Shown here one piece after another: positions 1-5,407 of a stretch of DNA of 5,407 nt (positions within the stretch are counted from its first letter, which is position 1; each line of letters opens with the position of its first letter). Under the pieces are notes generated by a model. It ran no database searches. It saw only the letters and a program-made list of their open reading frames with translations, and was not told where the DNA came from. Source of the DNA: Lachnospiraceae bacterium (lineage in GTDB: Bacteria; Bacillota; Clostridia; Lachnospirales; Lachnospiraceae). The DNA lies in assembly GCA_017477805.1 (NCBI GenBank), contig JAFUUM010000140.1, positions 1 through 5,407 on the forward strand. The letters are read 5' to 3'. Both the position numbers and the translations under genes were made by a program.

Positions 1-40
1 TCATCCAGGTAGGTTCCTAGTCCGGCTTGATTTAGCCGAT

Positions 41-46
41 AAAGGA
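41..46 (+). promoter_or_regulatory. Ribosome binding site of glyS
   Basis: The sequence AAAGGA lies seven bases before the ATG at 54 and supports that start codon. The rest of the 53-base leader holds only a weak 5-bp hairpin (CGGCT at 23-27 with AGCCG at 34-38) without a U-run. I see no convincing promoter and no T-box in it, but the leader is cut by the window edge. Confidence 0.6.
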
Positions 47-53
47 TTATAAA

Positions 54-1439
54 ATGGCAAAGAAAGTTCAGGATGCCCTCAAGGACATCATCTCCCTCTG
101 CAAGCGCCGCGGTTTCATTTTCCCCGGCTCCGAAATTTACGACGGCCTCGCCAACACTTGGGACTACGGTCCGTATGGCGTGGAACTGAAGCGCAACATC
201 AAGAACCTCTGGTGGAAGAAGTTCGTTACGAGCCGCCAGGACGTGCTCGGTCTCGACAGCTCTATTCTTTTGAACCCCCGCGTTTGGAAGGCCTCTGGCC
301 ATGTGGGCAACTTCTCTGACCCGCTGGTCGACTGCCTCGCTTGCCACGAACGTTTCCGTGCCGACCAACGTTTGGAAGACAAGCTCGGCGAAGGCTGCTG
401 CGCCGGCAAGAACTTTGACGAAGTCCACCAGATGATGATGGACAACAAGATTGAATGCCCGACCTGCGGCAAGACCGACTGGACCAAGCCCCGCGCTTTC
501 AACCTGATGTTCCAGACCGAAATCGGCGTCATCGAAGGCGAAGGCAACAAGGTGTACCTCCGTCCGGAAACGGCCCAGGGTATCTTCGTTGACTTCAAGA
601 ACATTGTCGATAACGTCCGCCCGCGCATCCCGTTCGGTGTCGGTCAGATCGGTAAGTCCTTCCGTAACGAGATCACTCCCGGTAACTTCACCTTCCGTAC
701 CAGAGAGTTCGAGCAGATGGAGCTGGAGTTCTTCTGCAAACCCGGCACGGATCTTGAGTGGTTCCAGTACTGGAGAGGTTTCTGCAGAGACTGGCTTATG
801 AGCCTTGGCATCAAGGAAGATGAGATGCGTCTTCGTGACCATGATCCCGCAGAACTTGCTTTCTATTCCAAGGGTACTACGGATATCGAGTATCTGTTCC
901 CTTCCATCGGCTGGGGCGAGCTATGGGGGATTGCCGACAGAACCGACTATGACCTTGGCAGACATCAGGAGACTTCCGGTCAGGATCTCACCTACTTTGA
1001 TGACGAGACCAACGAAAAATATATTCCTTATGTTATCGAGCCTTCTCTGGGTGCTGACCGTGTTGTTCTTGCTTTCCTGTGTGCAGCTTATGACGAAGAG
1101 GAGTTAGAGGGCGGAGATGTCAGAACCGTAATGCATTTCCATCCCGCCATCGCACCCGTGAAGATCGGCGTGCTGCCTCTGTCCAAGAAGCTCAACGAGG
1201 GTGCAGAGAAGATCTTTGCCCAGCTGTCCAAGAAGTACAACTGCGAATTCGATGATAGAGGTAACATCGGTAAGAGATATCGCAGACAGGATGAGATCGG
1301 TACTCCTTTCTGCATCACTTACGACTTTGATTCCGAAGAAGATCACAAGGTAACGGTACGTTTCCGTGACTCCATGGAGCAGGAGCGTGTGGCCATTGAC
1401 GAGCTGGATGCTTACTTCGCAGATAAATTCACATTTTGA
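54..1439 (+). CDS. glyQS: Glycyl-tRNA synthetase, single-chain class II type (mosaic gene)
   Basis: This cytoplasmic enzyme charges tRNA-Gly with glycine using ATP, and acts as a homodimer in the single-chain, eukaryote-like family (not the alpha2-beta2 type). The 461 residues match the usual length of that family. The N-terminal part carries the glycine-binding region with GSEIYDGLANTWDYGP (25-40) and ASGHVGNFSDP (80-90). Two cysteine pairs, C94/C97 and C135/C138, look like a zinc-ribbon insertion. YLRPETAQGIF spans 168-178, class II motif 2 is around FRNE (203-206), and motif 3 is EPSLGADR (329-336) with the ATP-binding arginine R336. The C-terminal anticodon-binding domain runs from about 365 to 461 and includes the DDRGNIGKRYRRQDEIG stretch (400-416). 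The start at 54 has a good ribosome binding site. Codon use changes abruptly between codons 193 and 206: the 5' part looks non-Firmicute (possibly Fibrobacter-like, a weak guess), the 3' part Lachnospiraceae-like. The reading frame is intact across the switch. The enzyme call is secure; whether this exact gene exists in one genome is not. Confidence 0.95.
   Translation: MAKKVQDALKDIISLCKRRGFIFPGSEIYDGLANTWDYGPYGVELKRNIKNLWWKKFVTSRQDVLGLDSSILLNPRVWKASGHVGNFSDPLVDCLACHERFRADQRLEDKLGEGCCAGKNFDEVHQMMMDNKIECPTCGKTDWTKPRAFNLMFQTEIGVIEGEGNKVYLRPETAQGIFVDFKNIVDNVRPRIPFGVGQIGKSFRNEITPGNFTFRTREFEQMELEFFCKPGTDLEWFQYWRGFCRDWLMSLGIKEDEMRLRDHDPAELAFYSKGTTDIEYLFPSIGWGELWGIADRTDYDLGRHQETSGQDLTYFDDETNEKYIPYVIEPSLGADRVVLAFLCAAYDEEELEGGDVRTVMHFHPAIAPVKIGVLPLSKKLNEGAEKIFAQLSKKYNCEFDDRGNIGKRYRRQDEIGTPFCITYDFDSEEDHKVTVRFRDSMEQERVAIDELDAYFADKFTF
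633..668. other. Probable chimeric or recombination junction inside glyS
   Basis: Up to codon 193 (ending at 632) all 11 glutamates are GAA, all 12 arginines are CGN, and most prolines are CCG. From E206 (669-671) glutamate is mostly GAG, P209 and all later prolines are CCC or CCT with no CCG, and nine of the sixteen arginines from R217 onward are AGA. The bracketed segment encodes the FGVGQIGKSFRN core of class II motif 2, one of the most conserved DNA stretches in the gene. This is what a join across shared k-mers, or homologous recombination in a conserved block, would look like. The exact breakpoint cannot be placed further, because the parents are probably identical here. Confidence 0.7.
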
Positions 1440-1464
1440 TCATTGAAACACTGAATTTTTGAAT

Positions 1465-1468
1465 GGAG
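1465..1468 (+). promoter_or_regulatory. Likely ribosome binding site deciding the alaS start
   Basis: GGAG lies 14 bases upstream of the ATG at 1483, a longer spacing than ideal. An in-frame TTG at 1459 would add eight residues, but it has no Shine-Dalgarno sequence and would place the GGAG inside the gene. The protein from 1483 begins MKQFTSNELRKAW, which matches the usual AlaRS N-terminus, so the ATG at 1483 is preferred. Confidence 0.45.
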
Positions 1469-1482
1469 ACGAAACAGATACC

Positions 1483-4131
1483 ATGAAACAATTTACTTCT
1501 AACGAACTCAGAAAAGCTTGGATCCAGTTCTATAAGGATCGCGGACATGTGGATGTGGGTGCTGTCAGCCTTGTTTCCGACGGTTCCACCGGAGCCATGT
1601 TTAACGTTGCGGGCATGCAGCCCCTTATGCCTTATCTGCTTGGCCAAAAGAACCCCATGGGTACCAGACTCTGCAATATCCAGGGTTGCGTACGTACCAA
1701 CGACCTGGACAACATCGGCGATCTCAGTCACCTTTCCTTCTTCGAGATGATGGGAAGCTGGAGTCTTGGAGATTACTTCAAAAAGGATCGCTGCAAATGG
1801 AGCTATGAGCTGCTTACCGAGGTTATGGGCTTTGACCGTGACCACATTGCAGCCACCGTATTTGCAGGGGACGAGAACGCTCCCCGTGATGAGGAAGGCG
1901 CTCAGTACCGTATAGAATCCGGCATCAAGAAGGAGAATGTCTTCTTCCTGCCCAAAGAGGATAACTGGTGGGGCCTTGAGTACGGTCCCTGCGGTCCCGA
2001 CTCCGAGATGTTCTACATCGCAGATGTTCCCGCCTGCGGCCCTAACTGCCGCCCCGGCTGTGATTGCGGCAAATATACTGAGATCGGTAATGACGTATTT
2101 ATGCAGTATGAAAAGCATAAAGACGGTCATCTGACTCCTTTGAAACAGAAGAACGTTGATACCGGATGGGGCTTTGAGCGTATCCTGGCTTTCCTGAACG
2201 GTACCAAGGACGTTTATCAGACGGATGTATTTGCACCCGCTGTTCATTACATTGAAGAGATCTCCAAGGAGACTTATAATGCGGATCCCGTAAAGACCCG
2301 TTCCATGCGTATCATCGCTGACCACATCCGTACTTCCGTGATGCTCATCGGCGATGCTGCAAAACTGCTTCCCGCAAACAGCGGTGCAGGCTATGTGCTG
2401 AGAAGACTGATCCGTCGTGCAGTCCGTCACGGACGTATCCTGGAACTGAAGAAGGAGAACATCCTTCATGTTGCAGAGATCTTCATCGAGACTTATAAGG
2501 AAGGCTATCCTCTGCTGGATCAGAACCGTGCATTTATCCTGGGTGAACTGGAGAAAGAAATCTCCAGATTTGAGTCCACTCTGGAAAACGGCATGAAGGA
2601 ATTCACCAAGATCCTGGAGCAGAAGAAGGCTGAAAACGCTAAAGTTCTGGATGGAAAGAGTGCTTTCTATCTCTATGATACCTTCGGTTTCCCTCTGGAG
2701 CTTACTATTGAGCTGGCAGACGAGCAGGGACTGACCGTAGACGAAGAAGGCTTTAAGGCAGCATCCGAAGAGCAGAGAAAACTGGCTAAGGAAAACGCTA
2801 ATTTCTCCGCTAAACTTGGAAATGATGCGATCTATAACGATCTGGATGCAAAGATCGTCAGCGAATTCGTCGGCTATGACGAACTGTGCGCAGAGAGCAC
2901 CGTACTGGTGCTGGCTGGAGAAGAAGCTCTTGTCGACGAGCTCACCTGCGGAGCGGCCGGAACCATCATCACCGGAAAGACCCCTTTCTATGCCACCATG
3001 GGTGGTCAGGTTGGTGATACCGGTGTGATCACTTGCGGTGAGACCGTATTTGAAGTGGAAGAGACCGTGAAGATCCCCGGCGGACGCATCGGCCATGTTG
3101 GGCATGTTGTAAAGGGTACCCTGAAGAAGGGCGATACCGTGACCCTGAAGGTTGATGAAGGAAAGCGTTTTGCAACTTGCCGTAACCATTCCGCAACCCA
3201 CCTTCTGCAGAAGGCACTTCAGGAAGTTCTTGGAGACGGCGTAGCGCAGAAGGGTTCTTATCAGGATACCGAGCGTACCCGTTTCGATTTCAGCTTCGGC
3301 CGTGCAATGACCGCAGAAGAGATCAAAGCTGTGGAAGACAGAGTAAATGAGCAGATCTCTGCTGATCTTCCCGTTGTGACCAACGTCATGTCCATCGAAG
3401 AAGCAAAGAAGACCGGCGCTATGGCCCTCTTTGGAGAGAAGTATGGTGACACCGTCCGCGTTGTCAACATGGGCGGCTGGTCCGTTGAGCTTTGCGGCGG
3501 TACTCATGTAAAGACCACTTCCCGCATCGGCGTGTTCAAGATCGCAAACGAGAGCGGTGTTGCCGCAGGCGTTCGCCGTATTGAAGCCCTTACCGGTGAC
3601 AATGCAAGAGCATATTACGTTGAGACCGAGAGCAGACTTGCGGATGCCGCAAAACTGTTAAAGGCTTCTCCTGCAGAAGTGAACGATCATATCGCAAAAC
3701 TGCTGGATGAGATGAAGGCCCTGAAGAAAGAGAACGAGGCCATGAAGAGCAAGGCGGCAAAGGAGCAGATCTCCGGTGCTGCAGATGCTGCCGTAGACGT
3801 TAAGGGCGTTAAGCTCCTGGCAACCAAGGTTTCCGGCGTTGACATGAACGGCTTAAGAGACTTAGGCGATCAGCTGAAAGCAAAACTTGGCGAAGGCGTT
3901 GTCCTTCTGCTGTCTGACCTGGACGGTAAGGTAAACATGGTTGCCTTTGCTACCGATGATGCAGTTGTCAAAGGCGCTCACGCAGGTAACCTCATCAAAG
4001 GCATCGCAGCCCTTGTTGGCGGCGGTGGCGGCGGAAGACCGGGCATGGCACAGGCCGGCGGTAAGAACCCTGCAGGCATTGATCAGGCTATTTCCGAAGC
4101 TTCCAAAGTCCTTGGTGAAATGATCAAATAA
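1483..4131 (+). CDS. alaS: Alanyl-tRNA synthetase with editing and C-Ala domains
   Basis: This cytoplasmic class II enzyme attaches alanine to tRNA-Ala, recognising the G3-U70 pair in the acceptor stem, and clears mischarged Ser- and Gly-tRNA. The 882 residues are a full-length bacterial AlaRS. The catalytic core covers about 1-240: motif 2 lies around R71 to K101 (SFFEMMGSWSLGDYFKK), followed by GPCGPDSEM (168-176), a four-cysteine cluster C185/C189/C193/C195 that probably binds metal, and VDTGWGFER (225-233). The glycine-rich motif 3 GAGYVLRRLIRRAVRHG spans 301-317. The editing domain has the zinc ligands H569 and H573 (HSATH) and C671 and H675 (CGGTH). A coiled coil follows at about 715-745, then the C-Ala domain with the six-glycine run at 846-851 and GRPGMAQAGG. 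The core reads NWWG and GPCGPD, where the common bacterial form has NFW and GPCGPC. This places it in a divergent AlaRS branch that I recall from some Clostridia and candidate-phyla bacteria. It follows glyS by 43 bases with no promoter between, so the two are probably co-transcribed. There is no T-box in the gap. Confidence 0.97.
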   Translation: MKQFTSNELRKAWIQFYKDRGHVDVGAVSLVSDGSTGAMFNVAGMQPLMPYLLGQKNPMGTRLCNIQGCVRTNDLDNIGDLSHLSFFEMMGSWSLGDYFKKDRCKWSYELLTEVMGFDRDHIAATVFAGDENAPRDEEGAQYRIESGIKKENVFFLPKEDNWWGLEYGPCGPDSEMFYIADVPACGPNCRPGCDCGKYTEIGNDVFMQYEKHKDGHLTPLKQKNVDTGWGFERILAFLNGTKDVYQTDVFAPAVHYIEEISKETYNADPVKTRSMRIIADHIRTSVMLIGDAAKLLPANSGAGYVLRRLIRRAVRHGRILELKKENILHVAEIFIETYKEGYPLLDQNRAFILGELEKEISRFESTLENGMKEFTKILEQKKAENAKVLDGKSAFYLYDTFGFPLELTIELADEQGLTVDEEGFKAASEEQRKLAKENANFSAKLGNDAIYNDLDAKIVSEFVGYDELCAESTVLVLAGEEALVDELTCGAAGTIITGKTPFYATMGGQVGDTGVITCGETVFEVEETVKIPGGRIGHVGHVVKGTLKKGDTVTLKVDEGKRFATCRNHSATHLLQKALQEVLGDGVAQKGSYQDTERTRFDFSFGRAMTAEEIKAVEDRVNEQISADLPVVTNVMSIEEAKKTGAMALFGEKYGDTVRVVNMGGWSVELCGGTHVKTTSRIGVFKIANESGVAAGVRRIEALTGDNARAYYVETESRLADAAKLLKASPAEVNDHIAKLLDEMKALKKENEAMKSKAAKEQISGAADAAVDVKGVKLLATKVSGVDMNGLRDLGDQLKAKLGEGVVLLLSDLDGKVNMVAFATDDAVVKGAHAGNLIKGIAALVGGGGGGRPGMAQAGGKNPAGIDQAISEASKVLGEMIK

Positions 4132-4140
4132 AAAAAGTGA

Positions 4141-4169
4141 TTGACGAAACATACAAATGTGAATATAAT
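4141..4169 (+). promoter_or_regulatory. Sigma-A promoter of rpsU
   Basis: TTGACG (-35, 4141-4146) and the perfect TATAAT (-10, 4164-4169) are separated by exactly 17 bases, which is near the sigma-A consensus. Transcription would start near 4176, giving a leader of roughly 67 bases. The promoter lies 9 bases after the alaS stop codon and there is no terminator between them, so rpsU may also receive read-through from alaS. Confidence 0.85.
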
Positions 4170-4181
4170 ACCTTTGTATGT
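4149..4181. repeat. Perfect 9-bp inverted repeat around the -10 element (possible operator)
   Basis: ACATACAAA at 4149-4157 is the exact reverse complement of TTTGTATGT at 4173-4181, with 15 bases between the arms. The -10 hexamer lies inside the spacer and the predicted start site lies in the right arm. This geometry would suit a dimeric DNA-binding protein that blocks the rpsU promoter. The repeat is visible in the sequence; a regulatory role is inferred and no regulator is identified. Confidence 0.4.
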
Positions 4182-4193
4182 AAGTACGAATAA

Positions 4194-4228
4194 CCCGGTT
4201 CAGTCATAAACTAGAAGGGACTGAAGGG
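4194..4228 (+). promoter_or_regulatory. Leader hairpin that may mask the rpsU ribosome binding site
   Basis: TTCAGTC (4199-4205) pairs perfectly with GACTGAA (4219-4225) around a 13-base loop. The stem can be extended by CCC (4194-4196) pairing with GGG (4226-4228) if two G bases bulge out. Those three Gs are the first half of the GGGAGG Shine-Dalgarno sequence, so folding could reduce rpsU translation. It does not match any ribosomal-protein leader that I can name, and the stem is short. Confidence 0.35.
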
Positions 4229-4231
4229 AGG
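4226..4231 (+). promoter_or_regulatory. Ribosome binding site of rpsU
   Basis: GGGAGG is a strong Shine-Dalgarno match but lies 12 bases before the ATG at 4244. A second, weaker candidate, AGGAAA at 4234-4239, has a spacing of four bases. The first three bases can be tied up in the upstream hairpin, which leaves the weaker site exposed. Confidence 0.6.
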
Positions 4232-4243
4232 TCAGGAAAGTAA

Positions 4244-4423
4244 ATGTCTAACGTTATCGTAAAAGAAAACGAGTCTTTGGACAGCGCATTACGCCGCTTT
4301 AAAAGAAGTTGCGCTAAGGCGGGTATCCAGCAGGAGATCCGTAAGAGAGAGCACTATGAGAAGCCCAGCGTAAGACGTAAGAAAAAGTCCGAAGCAGCCA
4401 GAAAGCGTAAATACAACAACTAA
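4244..4423 (+). CDS. rpsU: Small ribosomal subunit protein bS21
   Basis: bS21 is a small, very basic protein of the 30S subunit that lies near the 3' end of 16S rRNA and helps messenger binding during initiation. The 59 residues translate as a typical Firmicute bS21: MSNVIVKENESLDSALRRF at the start, the conserved RRFKRSCAKAGI core (17-28), REHYEKPS (35-42), and a lysine- and arginine-rich tail ending KRKYNN. Length and start agree with the family. It has its own promoter at 4141-4169 and is closed by a terminator eight bases after its stop codon, so it can be made as a single-gene transcript with optional read-through from alaS. The leader may regulate translation. Confidence 0.97.
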   Translation: MSNVIVKENESLDSALRRFKRSCAKAGIQQEIRKREHYEKPSVRRKKKSEAARKRKYNN

Positions 4424-4431
4424 TGGTTCAG

Positions 4432-4461
4432 AAATCCCCGGAAGTTTTCCGGGGATTTTTT
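4432..4461 (+). terminator. Intrinsic terminator after rpsU
   Basis: A perfect 12-bp stem pairs 4432-4443 with 4447-4458. It is centred on ATCCCCGG and CCGGGGAT with a tiny loop, and a run of six T bases (4456-4461) ends it. This is a classic rho-independent terminator for the rpsU transcript. It lies between rpsU and the phosphoesterase gene, whose ribosome binding site begins only six bases later. Confidence 0.93.
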
Positions 4462-4478
4462 GAGATAAGGGATATTTT

Positions 4479-5407
4479 ATGTGGTCAGGGATCCTGTTTA
4501 CGGTCCTCGTCCTGCTGATCTTGTTCTTTTTGTGGGTGGCAGCCTATGACGGAAACCGTTTTGAAGTAACCTCATACCGGATCGAAACCGACAAGGTCAG
4601 CCGGGAACACACACTGGTGTTTCTGACGGACCTTCATAACCATGCCTACGGAGAGGACAACGAACGGCTTTTGAATGCCGTCAACACCATCGGGCCCGAA
4701 GCGGTTTTAGTCGGCGGAGATGTGATCAATGCCGGAAAACGACGTTTTTCCAAAAAGCCGACGGGTTTTGGGCACAGTGTGAAGCTGTTAAAAGCCCTTG
4801 CGGCCAGATATCCCCTTTATTTCGCGGAAGGAAACCATGAGCAGAGATCCCGGGAACATGAGGATTATTACCGTGGACTGTATTCTTCCTTTGCAAAGGA
4901 GCTTGGCGTTTCCGGTAATTCCGAAAAAGGAGCGGGAGAGCAGGCGCAAAAGATCACGTACCTGCTGAATGATACCGTACGGACAGAGGATGGGGAGATC
5001 ATTGTTACCGGTTTTTCCATGGATCTGGAGTATTATAAGAAGTTCCGGGAAAGAAGATTTCGTGAGGGATATATGAAAGAAGTGCTGGGAGAGCGTGATA
5101 AGTCCGCCTTTTCCATTCTTCTTGCCCATAATCCGGAGTATTTCGAAGAGTATGCGGCCTGGGACCCGGATCTGGTGCTCAGCGGCCATGTTCACGGCGG
5201 CGTTGTAAGGCTTCCGTTCCTGGGCGGTGTGATCGCACCTTCCCTTCGGATCTTCCCTCATTATGATGCGGGTTTATTCGAAGAATTCGGCCATAAGATG
5301 ATCCTTGGCCGGGGACTTGGCATGCACACCATTCCCATTCGGATCTTTAATCCGGGAGAACTGATCCGGCTGGAGATCGTGCCAGTTTCCGGATCATCTT
5401 CTGAGGA
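4479..5407 (+). CDS. Membrane-anchored calcineurin-like metallophosphoesterase (3' end outside the window)
   Basis: This is a member of the calcineurin-like metallophosphoesterase superfamily, of the kind with an N-terminal membrane anchor (YkuE/YaeI-like), which hydrolyses phosphoester bonds with two metal ions. The substrate is unknown. Residues about 4-22 form one hydrophobic helix without a clear cleavage site, so it looks like a signal anchor with the enzyme outside the membrane. The full set of metal ligands is present: DLH (D51, H53), GGD (D81), GNHE (N119, H120), AHNP (H217) and GHVHGG (H237, H239). In GHVHGG a valine replaces the usual threonine of GHTHGG. The C-terminal part (GRGLGMHTIPIRIFNPGEL) is typical of the family. 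About 309 codons are open with no stop before the edge, and the domain seems nearly complete. The ATG at 4479 has AAGGGA (4467-4472) six bases upstream. Arginine is often CGG here, unlike alaS, which fits lower expression better than foreign origin. It sits directly behind the rpsU terminator with no visible promoter. Confidence 0.92.
   Translation, partial: MWSGILFTVLVLLILFFLWVAAYDGNRFEVTSYRIETDKVSREHTLVFLTDLHNHAYGEDNERLLNAVNTIGPEAVLVGGDVINAGKRRFSKKPTGFGHSVKLLKALAARYPLYFAEGNHEQRSREHEDYYRGLYSSFAKELGVSGNSEKGAGEQAQKITYLLNDTVRTEDGEIIVTGFSMDLEYYKKFRERRFREGYMKEVLGERDKSAFSILLAHNPEYFEEYAAWDPDLVLSGHVHGGVVRLPFLGGVIAPSLRIFPHYDAGLFEEFGHKMILGRGLGMHTIPIRIFNPGELIRLEIVPVSGSSSE

Noticed and set aside
23..38. 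A small hairpin (CGGCT/AGCCG) in the glyS leader, considered as a terminator
   Set aside because: The stem is only 5 bp and no T-run follows, so it could easily be chance.
1459..1482. An upstream TTG start for alaS, adding eight residues
   Set aside because: It has no ribosome binding site and the extra residues are not part of the AlaRS family. The ATG at 1483 gives the expected N-terminus.
1429..3507. A 692-codon open frame on the - strand covering most of alaS
   Set aside because: It lies fully antisense to a clearly conserved gene, its translation resembles no protein family I know, and it is rich in cysteine, leucine and serine as expected from reverse-reading biased codons. It is a shadow of alaS codon use.
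4788..5261. A 157-codon open frame on the - strand inside the phosphoesterase gene
   Set aside because: The + strand frame carries all the catalytic motifs of a metallophosphoesterase across this stretch. The antisense translation has no recognisable domain.
4479..5407. Horizontal transfer of the phosphoesterase gene, because of its CGG arginine codons
   Set aside because: The neighbouring synthetase and ribosomal genes are highly expressed and codon-optimised. A rarely expressed membrane enzyme from the same genome would show this difference anyway.

Overview
The window carries four genes, all on the + strand: glycyl-tRNA synthetase (54-1439), alanyl-tRNA synthetase (1483-4131), ribosomal protein bS21 (4244-4423, only 59 codons) and a membrane-anchored calcineurin-like metallophosphoesterase that runs off the right edge (4479 to beyond 5407). 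From about position 670 onward the codon use (many AGA arginines, mostly GAG glutamates), the bS21 sequence, the strong sigma-A promoter and the U-tailed terminator point to a Firmicute of the Clostridia, most like Lachnospiraceae. That placement comes from recalled family sequences, not from a search.

Layout: 1-53 is a short leader with a ribosome binding site. 54-1439 is the single-chain, eukaryote-like GlyRS. A 43-base gap without promoter or terminator leads to alaS, so glyS and alaS probably share a transcript. There is no terminator after alaS; a near-consensus promoter (TTGACG-N17-TATAAT, 4141-4169) lies directly behind its stop codon and drives rpsU through a leader of about 67 bases. 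A strong intrinsic terminator (4432-4461) follows rpsU. The phosphoesterase start codon lies only 17 bases after it, so that gene must rely on read-through or on a promoter further upstream. The first three genes all serve translation: two aminoacyl-tRNA synthetases and a small-subunit ribosomal protein.

The most striking point is that glyS is a mosaic. In codons 1-193 every glutamate is GAA and every arginine is CGN, in a non-Firmicute style. From codon 206 on, GAG and AGA dominate and the protein reads like a Lachnospiraceae GlyRS. The switch falls inside the conserved class II motif 2, where unrelated genes share DNA identity. This suggests either a chimeric metagenome assembly or a real recombination event. 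If it is an assembly chimera, positions 1 to about 650 belong to a different organism, and the true promoter and leader of the glyS-alaS operon are not in this window.

Two smaller regulatory signals surround rpsU: a perfect 9-bp inverted repeat bracketing the -10 element, and a leader hairpin whose base would pair with part of the Shine-Dalgarno sequence. I see no mobile element, CRISPR array, tRNA, rRNA or novel multi-gene system. The content is otherwise housekeeping.
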